DNA of 64,000 nucleotides from Nocardioides pinisoli (GTDB taxonomy: Bacteria; Actinomycetota; Actinomycetes; Propionibacteriales; Nocardioidaceae), in assembly GCF_024199985.1 (NCBI RefSeq), contig NZ_JANARS010000004.1, positions 407,224-471,223 of the forward strand, in the 5' to 3' direction. Both the position numbers and the translations under genes were made by a program. Below, one piece after another: positions 1 to 8,565 of this stretch. Position 1 is the first letter of the stretch; every line of letters begins with the position of its first letter. The notes beneath the pieces were generated by a model. It did no database searches, was not told the DNA's origin, and saw nothing but the letters and a program-made list of their open reading frames with translations.

Positions 1-2
1 TC

Positions 3-1043
3 GCAGGCCGGTCGGTCCGGCTGCTGCGAGGTCCGTTCCGCGCCCCGACCACCCTGCGCACCGCCACGATCGGCCCCGGCGGCGCCGTCGCCATTACCCA
101 CCGGATGGCCGAGGTCGGGCAGGCGGACTACTGGGTGTCCGTCGACGGCTCCGCCCTGATGTACGGCGCCGACTCCCCGCGCGCCTCGATCCGGACCCGT
201 GCCGAGGGCGCGCCCACGATGCCCAGCATCGCCACGGCCTCGCTGCCGACGACCGAGGTGCACGTGCCGTACCAGGCCAACCTGGTCGGAGGTGGCGGCG
301 AGCTGACGTGGTCGGCGCTCAGCGCCCTCCCCCCGGGCCTCGACCTGTCCCCCGCCGGGGTGGTGAGCGGCGCTCCCTCCCAGGTCGGGACCTGGCAGGT
401 CGACGTACGCGCCACGAACGTCGTCGGCTCGGCCACCCGCACCGTGTCGTTCACGAGCGCGCCGGGATCGTTGACGGTGACGACGTGGCCCCTGGAGGAC
501 GGCGCCGTCGGCGTCGACTATCCCGAGGGGTCCTTCACCTCCCGCGGCGAGCAGGAGCTGAGCTGCACCCCCTGCCCCGATGGCGCGACCTGGTCGGTCA
601 CGGCCGGCGCACTCCCTCCCGGCCTCGAGATGGACTACGACGACCTGATCGAGGAGTCCTACGTCTTCGGGCGGCCGACGGTCGCCGGCCTCTACACCTT
701 CACCGCCACCGCCGTCCTCGGCGGACGCTCGGGCAGCAGGACGTTCACCATCAGGGTGCTGCCCAGCGCCGCCGAGCTGCTGCGGATCTACTACGACCCC
801 CGCTTCGAGGACGTCCCGCCCGGGGAGGTCGGACAGCCCTACACCCACCAGCTCACGACGGTGGGCAACCAGCCCGGCGTCACGTGGTCGTCGTTGGCCG
901 AGCTCCCTCCCGGACTGACGCTCTCCCCGAGCGGAGTCCTCTCGGGCACGCCGACCGTCGCCGGCTACGGCTGGCTCTACGTCGCGGTCACCGACGGCAC
1001 CCGCTACGACTGGCAGGGCCTGTCGCTCACCGTCGCTCCGTGA
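3..1043 (+). CDS. Ig-like (putative Ig / He_PIG) repeat protein, 5' end outside window
   Basis: The reading frame is open from the first bases of the window, so the gene starts upstream; 346 residues are visible. An internal ATG lies at 105, but the residues before it read like ordinary protein, so I do not take it as the start. Three repeats share the signature LPPGL...G..SG.P...G.Y/W.....T: roughly 235-465, 475-760 and 800-1040. This is the pattern of bacterial Ig-like (He_PIG / cadherin-like) domains found in secreted or surface proteins. The second repeat holds a Cys-x2-Cys pair (CTPCP). No membrane anchor or sorting signal is seen at the C-terminus. Role unknown beyond likely extracellular binding or spacing. 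Confidence 0.75.
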   Translation, partial: AGRSVRLLRGPFRAPTTLRTATIGPGGAVAITHRMAEVGQADYWVSVDGSALMYGADSPRASIRTRAEGAPTMPSIATASLPTTEVHVPYQANLVGGGGELTWSALSALPPGLDLSPAGVVSGAPSQVGTWQVDVRATNVVGSATRTVSFTSAPGSLTVTTWPLEDGAVGVDYPEGSFTSRGEQELSCTPCPDGATWSVTAGALPPGLEMDYDDLIEESYVFGRPTVAGLYTFTATAVLGGRSGSRTFTIRVLPSAAELLRIYYDPRFEDVPPGEVGQPYTHQLTTVGNQPGVTWSSLAELPPGLTLSPSGVLSGTPTVAGYGWLYVAVTDGTRYDWQGLSLTVAP

Positions 1044-1055
1044 CCGACCTCCCTC

Positions 1056-1101
1056 AACAGTGGAGCCGACGGCCCGACCTAGCGGCCGCGCGCTCCACTG
1101 T
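1056..1101. repeat. Hairpin repeat, copy A
   Basis: ACAGTGGAGC (1057-1066) pairs perfectly with GCTCCACTGT (1092-1101); the loop carries GGCCCGACCTAGCGGCCGC. The same unit recurs at 2145-2191. It starts 13 bases after the stop of the Ig-like gene, so it could serve as its terminator, although no T tract follows. Confidence 0.75.
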
Positions 1102-1172
1102 CGGCGCGCGACTGTCCACAGGCGACATCCGCGCGGTGGCGCGGGCACGCTCGGGCGGGCGATGGTCGGGAC

Positions 1173-2171
1173 ATGCCCACCCGTACGCCGAGCTCGCTGG
1201 ACCTGCCAGCCCTGCGCCAGCTGCTGCGCGCGCAGGACGGCGTGGTCGCGCGTAACCAGCTGGTGTCGATCGGCGCCTCGCGGGCCGACGTAAGGCGGAT
1301 GCTCGCGAGACGCGACCTCGTCGAGGTGCACCCGCGCGTCTACGTGACGCACACCGGCCGCCCGAGTCGGCGGCAGCTCGAGTGGGCCGCCGTGCTCGCG
1401 TGCGCCCCGGCCGCCCTGCACCGGGAGTCCGCCCTGGACGCCCACGGGATGAGCCGCGACCGGACCCCGACGTCGTACCAGCCGCCCATCCACCTCCTCG
1501 TCGACCGGGACCGCCGCATCACGCCACCTGCCGGCGTGGTCCTCGAGCGGGTGGCCGGGCACCAGAGGTGGGTGCAGCCCCGCCGGCCGCCAAGGGCCGC
1601 GTTCGAGTACGCCGTCCTGAAAGCCGCGGCGGACCGTGACGAGGCGGGAGCGGTGGCGCTGCTGTCCGACGCGGTCCACCAGGGCCTCACCACCGCAGAC
1701 CGTCTGGTGGCGACGATCGCCGCCCTCCCCCGGCTTCGGCAGCGCGCGCTGCTCACCGAGGTGCTCGCCGACGTCGCTGCGGGCACGCGGTCGGTCCTCG
1801 AGCGCCGCTACCTGCGCGACGTCGAGCGCGCGCACGGCCTGCCCTCGGGCGAGCGCCAGCTGCGTCAGCACACCGGGGCGGGCGTCGTGTTCCGCGACGT
1901 CCGGTATCCCGAGCAGCGCACGCTCGTCGAGCTCGACGGCGCCTTCGGCCACCGCGACTCCGTCGACCGCTGGGCGGACCTGCAGCGCGACCTCGACGCG
2001 TCGGTGAGCGACCACGTCACGCTCCGCCCCGGTTGGGCACAGGTCCTCGAGCCGTGTCGCCTCGCCGCGATCGTCGGACAGGTGCTGCAGCTGCGCGGGT
2101 GGACCGGGGCGCTGCGACCGTGCGGACCGCGGTGCCCGGTCGTCGACAGTGGAGCGACCGGCCCGACCTAG
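1173..2171 (+). CDS. AbiEi-antitoxin-like / DUF559-type protein
   Basis: 332 residues from ATG 1173. The first ~60 residues look like the winged-helix N-terminus shared with AbiEi-type antitoxin domains (DGVVARNQLVSIGAS, then RRMLARRDLVEVHPRVY). The C-terminal part carries LVELDGAFGHR near residue 252, followed by RWADLQRDL, which resembles the Vsr/DUF559 endonuclease-like fold where the Asp of ELDG is a metal ligand. Such fusions are common and multicopy in Nocardioides-like genomes, and their function is unproven. There is no adjacent AbiEii-like nucleotidyltransferase, so a toxin-antitoxin role is not supported here. The last ~8 codons and the stop lie inside the second hairpin repeat, so the repeat supplies the C-terminus. 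Confidence 0.7.
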   Translation: MPTRTPSSLDLPALRQLLRAQDGVVARNQLVSIGASRADVRRMLARRDLVEVHPRVYVTHTGRPSRRQLEWAAVLACAPAALHRESALDAHGMSRDRTPTSYQPPIHLLVDRDRRITPPAGVVLERVAGHQRWVQPRRPPRAAFEYAVLKAAADRDEAGAVALLSDAVHQGLTTADRLVATIAALPRLRQRALLTEVLADVAAGTRSVLERRYLRDVERAHGLPSGERQLRQHTGAGVVFRDVRYPEQRTLVELDGAFGHRDSVDRWADLQRDLDASVSDHVTLRPGWAQVLEPCRLAAIVGQVLQLRGWTGALRPCGPRCPVVDSGATGPT

Positions 2172-2191
2172 CGGCCGCGCGCTCCACTGTC
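2145..2191. repeat. Hairpin repeat, copy B
   Basis: Second copy of the unit at 1056-1101: ACAGTGGAGC (2146-2155) pairs with GCTCCACTGT (2181-2190), and the loop GGCCCGACCTAGCGGCCGC is identical. The TAG stop of the preceding gene (2169-2171) is in the loop. The two copies flank that gene in direct orientation. Confidence 0.75.
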
Positions 2192-2214
2192 GGGTGGAGG
2201 CTAGGGTCGCGAGC

Positions 2215-3897
2215 GTGACCCGCCCCATCGACGCCCTGTGCGACGCCTACGTCGACGACTACTGCGCCCTCGACCCGCTGACCGCCACCTCGATCGGTGT
2301 CGCCGGGCACGAGCACGAGATGACCGACTTCTCCCCCTCCGGCTTCGACGCGCGCCTCGAGCTGGCCCGTCGTGCGGTGGCCGCCGTCGAGGCCGCGACA
2401 CCCGTCGACGACCGCGAGGCCGCGGCCAGGGACGCGTTCCTCGAGCGCACCCGGCTGGAGATCGAGCTGGAGGAGGCGGGCGTCAACCGCTCGCGCATGT
2501 CGGTGCTGTGGAGCCCCCTGCACGAGGTCCGCGGCGTCTTCGACCTGATGCCCACCGAGGGCGAGGAGGCCGTCGCGGCCGTCGCGGCCCGGCTCGCCGG
2601 GGTGCCCGCCGCGCTCGAGGGGCTGCGCGTCACGCTGGCCGACGAGGCGCGCAAGGGCAACGTCGTCGCCTCGCGGCAGTACGCCGAGGTGGCCGAGCAG
2701 GTGCGCCGCTGGACCGGGCAGGTCGGCGAGGCGGGCGACTTCTACCTCGGGCTCGTCGACCGCCTGCAGGGCGGCGACCGCGCCGAGCTGCGCGCCCTGG
2801 CCGGCGCCGCGAGCGCCGCCACCGCGGCCTTCGGGCTGTTCCTCACCGACGAGCTCGAGCCCCAGGGCAAGGAGCGCGAGGGCGTCGGGCGCGAGGTCTA
2901 CGCCCTCGCCAGCCGCTACTTCCTCGGCGCCGAGGTCGACCTCGACGAGACCTACGCCTGGGGCTGGGCCGAGCTCCAGCGCCTGTCCGACCTGATGGAC
3001 GCCACCGGCGAGCGGATCCTCCCCGGGTCCGACGTCGACGCCGCGGTGGCGCACCTCGACGCCGACCCCGAGCGCGTCGTCCACGGGCGCGAGGCGTTCC
3101 GCGACTGGATGCAGGACCTCGCCGACCGCACGATCGAGGCGATGACCGACGTGCACTTCGACATCCCCGAGCCGATCCGGCGCATCGAGTGCATGCTCGC
3201 GCCCACCAACGACGGCGGCATCTACTACACCGGCCCCTCGGAGGACTTCGAGCGACCGGGCCGCATGTGGTGGTCGGTGCCCGACGGCATCGACGACTTC
3301 CACCCCTGGCGCGAGGTGACGACCGTCTTCCACGAGGGGGTGCCCGGCCACCACCTGCAGGTCGCGCAGACGGCCTACCGCCGCGACACCCTCAACCGCT
3401 GGCAGCGGCTCATGTGCTGGTGCAGCGGCCACGGGGAGGGCTGGGCGCTCTACGCCGAGCGGCTCATGGAGGAGCTCGGCTTCCTCGACGACCCGGCCGA
3501 CCTGCTCGGCATGCTCGACGGCCAGTCGCTCCGCGCCGCACGCGTGATCGTCGACATCGGCATGCACCTCGAGCTCGAGATCCCCGACAACCGGCTCGGG
3601 CCCGGCGGCGCCCCGTTCCACCCCGGCGAGACCTGGACGCCGGACCTGGGCCTGGAGTTCATGCGGCTGCACTGCCGGATGGACGACGAGGTCATCCAGT
3701 TCGAGGTCAAGCGCTACCTCGGCCTGCCGGGCCAGGCCCCGTCCTACAAGGTCGGCGAGCGCATCTGGCTCGAGGCCCGCGAGGAGGTCCGGCAGCGCCA
3801 GGGCGCCGGCTTCGACCTGAAGGCCTTCCACCGCGCGGCGCTCGACCTGGGCTCGCTCGGCCTCGACCCGCTGCGCACGGCGCTGGGGCGGCTGTGA
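2215..3897 (+). CDS. DUF885 family protein (putative metallopeptidase)
   Basis: 560 residues; GTG 2215 is chosen because upstream codons run into the hairpin repeat. DUF885 proteins are large, mostly helical and gluzincin-like. The motif HEGVPGHHLQ at residue 373 matches the family zinc-binding HExxxxGHH pattern, and a later E (SGHGEGWALYAE) provides the probable third ligand. No signal peptide is seen, so it is probably cytoplasmic. It overlaps the following maf gene by the 4 bases GTGA, so the two are translationally coupled. The substrate is unknown; peptidase activity is inferred from the motif only. Confidence 0.85.
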   Translation: MTRPIDALCDAYVDDYCALDPLTATSIGVAGHEHEMTDFSPSGFDARLELARRAVAAVEAATPVDDREAAARDAFLERTRLEIELEEAGVNRSRMSVLWSPLHEVRGVFDLMPTEGEEAVAAVAARLAGVPAALEGLRVTLADEARKGNVVASRQYAEVAEQVRRWTGQVGEAGDFYLGLVDRLQGGDRAELRALAGAASAATAAFGLFLTDELEPQGKEREGVGREVYALASRYFLGAEVDLDETYAWGWAELQRLSDLMDATGERILPGSDVDAAVAHLDADPERVVHGREAFRDWMQDLADRTIEAMTDVHFDIPEPIRRIECMLAPTNDGGIYYTGPSEDFERPGRMWWSVPDGIDDFHPWREVTTVFHEGVPGHHLQVAQTAYRRDTLNRWQRLMCWCSGHGEGWALYAERLMEELGFLDDPADLLGMLDGQSLRAARVIVDIGMHLELEIPDNRLGPGGAPFHPGETWTPDLGLEFMRLHCRMDDEVIQFEVKRYLGLPGQAPSYKVGERIWLEAREEVRQRQGAGFDLKAFHRAALDLGSLGLDPLRTALGRL

Positions 3898-4526
3898 CGA
3901 CCGCCCGCGTCCCGCTCGTCCTCGCCTCGGCCTCCCCCGCGCGCCTGGCCACCCTGCGCGCCGCCGGCATCGAGCCGGTCGTGATCGTGAGCGGCGTCGA
4001 CGAGGACCAGGTGGACGGCCTTCCGCCGGCCGAGCTGGCGCTCCAGCTCGCCGAGCTCAAGTGCGCCGCGGTCGCCGCGCGGGACGACGTACCTCCCGGC
4101 GCGCTCGTCCTGGGCTGCGACTCGGTGCTCGAGCTGCAGGTCGCGCCCGGCTCCGACGGGCACGGCGAGGCGCTCGGCAAGCCCCGCGACGCCGACGAGG
4201 CCCGGGACCGGTGGCGGGCGATGCGCGGGCGCACCGCGGTGCTGCACAGCGGCCACAGCCTGCGCGAGGTGGCCACGGGACGGGTGGCGGCGGCGACCGG
4301 GTCGACCGTGGTGCACTTCGCCGACGTCGACGACGAGGAGGTCGACGCCTACGTGGCCACCGGCGAGCCGCTGCACGTGGCCGGCGCGTTCACCATCGAC
4401 GGGCTAGGCGGCGCCTTCGTGCGCGGCATCGAGGGCGACCACCACAACGTGGTCGGCGTGAGCCTGCCGCTGCTGCGCGAGCTGGTGCTCGAGCTCGGCC
4501 ACGCGTGGCCCGACCTGTGGACCTGA
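3894..4526 (+). CDS. maf: Maf family nucleoside triphosphate pyrophosphatase
   Basis: 210 residues, GTG start overlapping the upstream stop. The N-terminus LVLASASPARLATLRAAGI is the Maf phosphate-binding loop (consensus L-A-S-x-S-x-R). GCDSVLE (about residue 82) holds the conserved Asp region, LGKPRD and the C-terminal EPLHVAGAFTIDGLG are also family signatures, and EGDHHNVVGVSLP is the typical C-terminal segment. Maf enzymes hydrolyse non-canonical or modified NTPs (dTTP/UTP/m7GTP types) to monophosphates and PPi in the cytoplasm. The substrate class cannot be set from sequence alone. Confidence 0.92.
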   Translation: MTTARVPLVLASASPARLATLRAAGIEPVVIVSGVDEDQVDGLPPAELALQLAELKCAAVAARDDVPPGALVLGCDSVLELQVAPGSDGHGEALGKPRDADEARDRWRAMRGRTAVLHSGHSLREVATGRVAAATGSTVVHFADVDDEEVDAYVATGEPLHVAGAFTIDGLGGAFVRGIEGDHHNVVGVSLPLLRELVLELGHAWPDLWT

Positions 4527-4544
4527 CCCGATAGCATCCCGGGC

Positions 4545-5195
4545 GTGGGGAGCGGGGTGCAGGGGGGCACGACAGAGGAGCCGGCCGGGGGGCCGGACGA
4601 TCCCGGCGATCGCTACGGCATCCGCGAGGAGCGGCTGCTGACGGGCGCGACCGTCATCACCGCCGTCCGCACCATCGCTTCCGTCGTGCTCGCGGCGATG
4701 GCCGCCCACCAGCAGAGCCTGACGATGCTGGTCGTCGCCCTGGGCGTCTACTGGGTCGGCGACATGCTCGACGGCTTCTACGCCCGGGTGCGCGACTGCG
4801 AGACCCGCATCGGGGCCGTGCTCGACATCATGTGCGACCGGCTCAACGCCGCCGCGTTCTACATCGGCCTCGCGTGGCTGCAGCCCGACCTGTCGCCGGC
4901 GATCTTCGTCTATCTGGCGGAGTTCATGGTCGTCGACTGCTTCCTGTCGATCGCGTTCCTCGCCTGGCCGATCCGTAGCCCCAACTACTTCTTCGTCGTC
5001 GACCGCACCATCTGGCTGTGGAACTGGTCCAAGCCGGCCAAGGCGGTCAACAGCGCCCTCTTCGCCGTGCTGCTGCTCGTCACCGGCTGGATGTGGGTCG
5101 GCCTGGCGATCGCCTCGGCGCTCCTGGTGCTCAAGTGCGTGTCGCTGCGCCGCCTGGTGCAGATCGGCCTGCCGGTCCCCGGAGCCGCGCGCTGA
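4545..5195 (+). CDS. CDP-alcohol phosphatidyltransferase family protein
   Basis: 216 residues from GTG 4545, with an acidic, Gly/Pro-rich cytoplasmic leader of about 30 residues. The full CDP-alcohol phosphatidyltransferase signature D-x2-DG-x2-AR-x8-G-x3-D-x3-D is present (DMLDGFYARVRD, then G...D...D about residues 73-95). Several hydrophobic helices follow, as expected for this integral membrane family that transfers a phosphatidyl group from CDP-diacylglycerol to an alcohol. The acceptor (inositol, glycerol or other) is not determined. The stop codon overlaps the start of the next membrane protein by one base, suggesting coupled expression. Confidence 0.88.
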   Translation: MGSGVQGGTTEEPAGGPDDPGDRYGIREERLLTGATVITAVRTIASVVLAAMAAHQQSLTMLVVALGVYWVGDMLDGFYARVRDCETRIGAVLDIMCDRLNAAAFYIGLAWLQPDLSPAIFVYLAEFMVVDCFLSIAFLAWPIRSPNYFFVVDRTIWLWNWSKPAKAVNSALFAVLLLVTGWMWVGLAIASALLVLKCVSLRRLVQIGLPVPGAAR

Positions 5196-5653
5196 TGCTG
5201 CTCTGGAGCGTGCTGGGCGCCTCGATCGCCTCCGCCCTCGTGCCGCTCATCAACATCGAGGCCATCCTGGTGGTCTCGGTCAGCCAGGCTCCCGGCCAGC
5301 TGTGGGGCCTGCTGGTGGCCGCGACGATCGGGCAGATGCTCGGCAAGATCCTCTGGTACTGGGGCGGCATGCACCTCGACCGGGCCCCCTGGGTCCACCG
5401 CCAGCTCGAGAAGCCCAAGGTGCGGGCATCGCTGGACAAGTGGCACGAGCGTGCGGAGGGCCGGCCGTGGTTCACGGCCGGCCTGCTCTTCGTCTCCGCC
5501 AGCACCGGCATCCCGCCGTACGCCGTCACCGCCGTGCTCGCCGGGACGCTGCGGGTGCCCTTCTGGATCTTCATGGTCACCGGGCTGCTCGGACGCGGGC
5601 TGCGGTTCTGGGCGGTCGTGACGGGGACCTCGTCCCTGGTCGGGTTCTTCTGA
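5195..5653 (+). CDS. VTT-domain-like (DedA/YqaA type) membrane protein
   Basis: 152 residues starting at the ATG that shares its A with the upstream TGA. There are four hydrophobic stretches (about 3-25, 30-50, 95-118, 125-148) and an internal amphipathic segment with KW.ER.EGRPWF. The layout and FVSASTGIPPYAVTAVLAG resemble the SNARE-associated/VTT family, several members of which are lipid scramblase or transport-related. Pairing with a phosphatidyltransferase fits a membrane-lipid context. Family assignment is moderate; the specific role is unknown. Confidence 0.65.
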   Translation: MLLWSVLGASIASALVPLINIEAILVVSVSQAPGQLWGLLVAATIGQMLGKILWYWGGMHLDRAPWVHRQLEKPKVRASLDKWHERAEGRPWFTAGLLFVSASTGIPPYAVTAVLAGTLRVPFWIFMVTGLLGRGLRFWAVVTGTSSLVGFF

Positions 5654-5660
5654 GGTCCCC
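5623..5660. terminator. Inverted repeat between convergent genes
   Basis: GGGGACCTC (5623-5631) pairs perfectly with GAGGTCCCC (5652-5660). The hairpin spans the stop of the VTT-like gene and lies 9 bases before the stop of the convergent ABC permease, so it may end both transcripts. The 20-base loop is long and there is no T tract. Confidence 0.4.
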
Positions 5661-5668
5661 GCCCGGGG

Positions 5669-6892
5669 TCACTCGGCCGCGGACCACGCCTGGCGGAGGC
5701 TCACCCGCCCACCGGTCTGCAGCAGCGCCCGGCGGTAGAGGCGCTCGCCGACCCAGACCGTGACCGCGGCGAACGCGGCCAGCAGGCCCAGGGCCAGCAG
5801 CGGCTCCCACCACTCCACCCCGCCGGCCAGGATGCGCTTGGGCATCACGACGGCCGACACGGGCGGGACGAAGGACGCGATGACCTGCCCCCGGCCGTCG
5901 AGCGACAGGCCGCCGAAGAACATCACGAGCATCAGCATCGTCAGCGGCGTCGAGGTCGCCTGCAGGTCCTCGGTGCGGGAGGCGAGCGACCCCGCGACCG
6001 CCCACAGGCAGGCGAGGGCGACGAAGCCCGCGAAGAAGAAGGCGATGAACCAGGCCGTCGGACCCGACAGCGCCGGGACGTAGGAGGAGTAGGACGTGAA
6101 CGACAGCCCCACGAGGCCGACGGCGAGGTAGACCAGCAGCTGGATCATGGCCAGGGCGGTGTTGCCGAGCACCTTGCCGGCGAGCAGGTGCCGCAGCGGG
6201 ATGGCGGCCGCGATGATCTCGACGATCCGGCTCTGCTTCTCCTCGATCACCGACGACGCGAGCTGCATGCCGAAGACGAGGGCGGCGAAGTAGAAGAGGA
6301 AGACGAACACGAAGCCGACCGCATGGGCCACGCCCGCCTTCTCGGCGTCCCCGCGCAGGAAGTCGGTGCTGACCGTGCTGCCGGCCTGCAGGGCCTCCAC
6401 CGTGGTGCCGACGTCGGCGGCGTTGTCGGCCAGCACCTGCTGGCTGACGACCGCCTCCACGACGCCGGTCAGCGATCCCTGCTCGCTCGACTCCGAGGTC
6501 AGCTGCCAGCCGTCGTCGCCCGGGTGGAGCCAGGCGTCGGCCTCGTCGTCGAGCAGGGCGGCCTCGGCCGCCTCCCGGTCGTCGACCTCGACGACCGTCA
6601 CCTCGACGTCCTCGTCGACCTCCGGCGCGCCGTCGGCGACCGCCGTGGCCATCGCGACCGAGTCGGGCGTGGCGGCCAGCGTGACCTGGTCGGTCCGCTC
6701 CTCCTGCCACGCGTTGAAGCCGATGAAGCCGGCGATCAGCACGACCATGAACGCCGTGCCGAAGAGGAAGGACTTGTCGGTGATGCGCGAGACGACCTCA
6801 CGGCGCGTCACGAGCAGCCAGGCGGGCTCGGACCCACGCGCCTCGTTGCCGGGCTGGTTGGTGGGCTGGTTGGTGGGCTGGTCGGTGCTCAT
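5669..6892 (-). CDS. ABC-2 type transporter permease (NatB-like)
   Basis: 407 residues. One membrane helix near residues 39-62 (FLFGTAFMVVLIAGFIGFNAW) is followed by an acidic extracytoplasmic domain of ~130 residues, then five or six C-terminal helices. This is the topology of NatB/YhaP-like ABC-2 permeases. The motif VIEEKQSRIVEIIAAAIPL at the start of the second membrane block is typical of the family. The N-terminus begins with a short TNQPTNQP-like repeat. Its start overlaps the stop of the ATPase gene (6889-6892), so the two form one operon. Export of Na+, peptides or antimicrobials is possible; the substrate is not shown. Confidence 0.85.
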   Translation of the reverse strand: MSTDQPTNQPTNQPGNEARGSEPAWLLVTRREVVSRITDKSFLFGTAFMVVLIAGFIGFNAWQEERTDQVTLAATPDSVAMATAVADGAPEVDEDVEVTVVEVDDREAAEAALLDDEADAWLHPGDDGWQLTSESSEQGSLTGVVEAVVSQQVLADNAADVGTTVEALQAGSTVSTDFLRGDAEKAGVAHAVGFVFVFLFYFAALVFGMQLASSVIEEKQSRIVEIIAAAIPLRHLLAGKVLGNTALAMIQLLVYLAVGLVGLSFTSYSSYVPALSGPTAWFIAFFFAGFVALACLWAVAGSLASRTEDLQATSTPLTMLMLVMFFGGLSLDGRGQVIASFVPPVSAVVMPKRILAGGVEWWEPLLALGLLAAFAAVTVWVGERLYRRALLQTGGRVSLRQAWSAAE

Positions 6893-7770
6893 GCGGTGGC
6901 CTCCCGGTAGATCTCGCTGAGGGCCGGGCGGACCCGGACGAACTCGTGGACGTCGCCGCGGCTGGTCGCCTGGGCGACGAGGTGCTGCTCGGCGCCGTCC
7001 TGGCGGACCTCCACCAGCGCGGTCGCGCCGTCGAGGTCGAGGACCTCGAGCCCGCGGAGGTCACGGACCCAACCGGCGTCGCCGCCGAGGACGAGGCGGA
7101 AGCGCGGCACCCCCGCGTCGCGCAGCTCCGCAACCGTCCCGGCGGCGACCCGGCGTCCTTGGGCCAGCACGACCAGGCGGTCGCACAGGCGCTCGACGAG
7201 GTCGAGCTGGTGGCTGGAGAAGAGGACCGGCACGCCGTCGCGGGTGTACTCCCTCAGCAGGTCGACCATCGAGTCGACCGCCTTCGGGTCCAGTCCCGAG
7301 AAGGGCTCGTCGAGGACGAGCGCGGCCGGGCGGGGCAGCACCGAGGCGATGATCTGCACCCGCTGCTGGTTGCCCAGCGACAGCTTCTCCAGGTGGTCCT
7401 TGGTCCGCTCCCCCAGCCCGAACCGCTCGAGCAGCTCGGTCACCTGGGTGCGGGCGGCGACCCGCTCCATGCCCTTGAGCTGGGCGATGTAGACGAGCTG
7501 GTCGAGGATCGGCTGCTTGGGGTAGAGGCCACGCTCCTCGGGCATGTAGCCGATCCGCCGGCGGTCGTGCCGGGTGATGGCCCGGCCCTGCCAGAGCACC
7601 TCACCCTCGTCGATGCCGAGCACGCCCATCATCATCCGCATGGTCGTGGTCTTGCCCGCACCGTTGCCGCCGACGAAGCCGGTCATCAGCCCGGCCGGCA
7701 CGTCGAACGACACGTGGTCCACGGCGACGTTGTCCCCGAACCGCCTGGTCAGCTCCCTGATCTCCAACAT
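6889..7770 (-). CDS. ABC transporter ATP-binding protein (NatA-like)
   Basis: 293 residues. Walker A GGNGAGKTT (about 35-43), Q-loop region IGYMPEERGLYPK, signature LSLGNQQR, Walker B ALVLDEPFSGLD and the switch His in SSHQLDLVE are all intact. The C-terminal ~80 residues form the accessory region common to DrrA/NatA-type exporters. It drives the permease encoded immediately downstream with a 4-base overlap. The two-component genes lie next on the same strand after a gap of ~80 bases, so co-regulation is plausible but not shown. Confidence 0.93.
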   Translation of the reverse strand: MLEIRELTRRFGDNVAVDHVSFDVPAGLMTGFVGGNGAGKTTTMRMMMGVLGIDEGEVLWQGRAITRHDRRRIGYMPEERGLYPKQPILDQLVYIAQLKGMERVAARTQVTELLERFGLGERTKDHLEKLSLGNQQRVQIIASVLPRPAALVLDEPFSGLDPKAVDSMVDLLREYTRDGVPVLFSSHQLDLVERLCDRLVVLAQGRRVAAGTVAELRDAGVPRFRLVLGGDAGWVRDLRGLEVLDLDGATALVEVRQDGAEQHLVAQATSRGDVHEFVRVRPALSEIYREATA

Positions 7771-7805
7771 GACGACGACGTTAGTGACGGGAGGGACCCG
7801 TGTGA

Positions 7806-7821
7806 TCCGTCGCGCGACGGA
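7806..7821. promoter_or_regulatory. 16-base perfect palindrome TCCGTCGCGCGACGGA
   Basis: The palindrome lies in the 81-base gap between the response-regulator stop and the ABC ATPase start. It could be an operator for the ABC genes (about 35 bases upstream of their start) or a hairpin behind the response regulator gene. No assignment can be made from one copy. Confidence 0.35.
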
Positions 7822-7851
7822 ACCTCGCGGCGGACTCCCCGCGCGGGTCGC

Positions 7852-8565
7852 TCACTCCTCCGTCGGGAGGATGAGACCGGCCTCGTAGGCGTAGATGACC
7901 GCCTGCACGCGGTCGCGCAGGTGCAGCTTGGCGAGCACGTTGGACACGTGCGTCTTCACCGTCGCCTCGCCCAGCACGAGCGTGCCGGCGATCTCCCCGT
8001 TGGACAGGCCCCGGCCGAGCAGCACGAGCACCTCCCGCTCGCGCGCGGTGAGCAGCGCGAGCTCCTTCGGCTCGGCCCGGTCGGGGCCCGTGCCGCCCTC
8101 CGTGCCGCCCACAGTGCCGTCGGCTCCCGCGCTCGACCCGCCGGCCATCTGGCCGATGACGCGGCGGGTCACCTCCGGCGCGAGCAGCGCGTGCCCACGG
8201 CCCGCCGCGCGTACGGCGTCGAGGAGCTGCTCCGGCCCGGCGTTCTTCAGCAGGAAGCCGCTCGCACCTGCCCGCAGCGCGTCGAAGAGGTAGTCGTCGC
8301 GGTCGAAGGTGGTCACGATGACGACCTTCCCGAGGTCGTCGGCGACGAGGTGGCGGGTGGCCTCGATGCCGTCCATCCGGGGCATCTGGACGTCCATCAG
8401 CACCACGTCGGGGCGGGTCGCGCGGGCCTGCTCGATCGCCTCCAGCCCGTCGGCGGCCTCGCCCACGACCTCGATGTCGTCCTCGACGGACAGGACCATG
8501 GCGAAGCCGGAGCGCACCATCGCGTGGTCGTCGACGAGCAGGACCGTCAGCGGGCGCTCCATCAC
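7852..8565 (-). CDS. NarL/LuxR-type response regulator
   Basis: 237 residues. The receiver domain shows DDH near residue 12, phospho-acceptor Asp in VVLMDVQMPRMDG (about 56) and Lys in FLLKNAG. A linker of ~35 residues rich in Gly/Thr is followed by a LuxR-type HTH (LTAREREVLVLLGRGLSNGEIA...VKTHVSNVLAKL). This is the standard partner of HisKA_3 kinases. The start overlaps the stop of the histidine kinase gene by 4 bases, so kinase and regulator are made together. Targets may include the downstream ABC exporter on the same strand; this is inferred from position only. Confidence 0.93.
   Translation of the reverse strand: MMERPLTVLLVDDHAMVRSGFAMVLSVEDDIEVVGEAADGLEAIEQARATRPDVVLMDVQMPRMDGIEATRHLVADDLGKVVIVTTFDRDDYLFDALRAGASGFLLKNAGPEQLLDAVRAAGRGHALLAPEVTRRVIGQMAGGSSAGADGTVGGTEGGTGPDRAEPKELALLTAREREVLVLLGRGLSNGEIAGTLVLGEATVKTHVSNVLAKLHLRDRVQAVIYAYEAGLILPTEE

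Noticed and set aside
1173..2171. Abortive-infection AbiE toxin-antitoxin pair
   Set aside because: Only the AbiEi-like part is present; no nucleotidyltransferase toxin gene is adjacent.
2017..3831. Long minus-strand open frame opposite the DUF885 gene
   Set aside because: It is an antisense shadow of a strongly supported protein with a zinc motif; the translation is low-complexity and rich in Val-Gly-Leu-Glu, as expected from reversed GC-rich codons.
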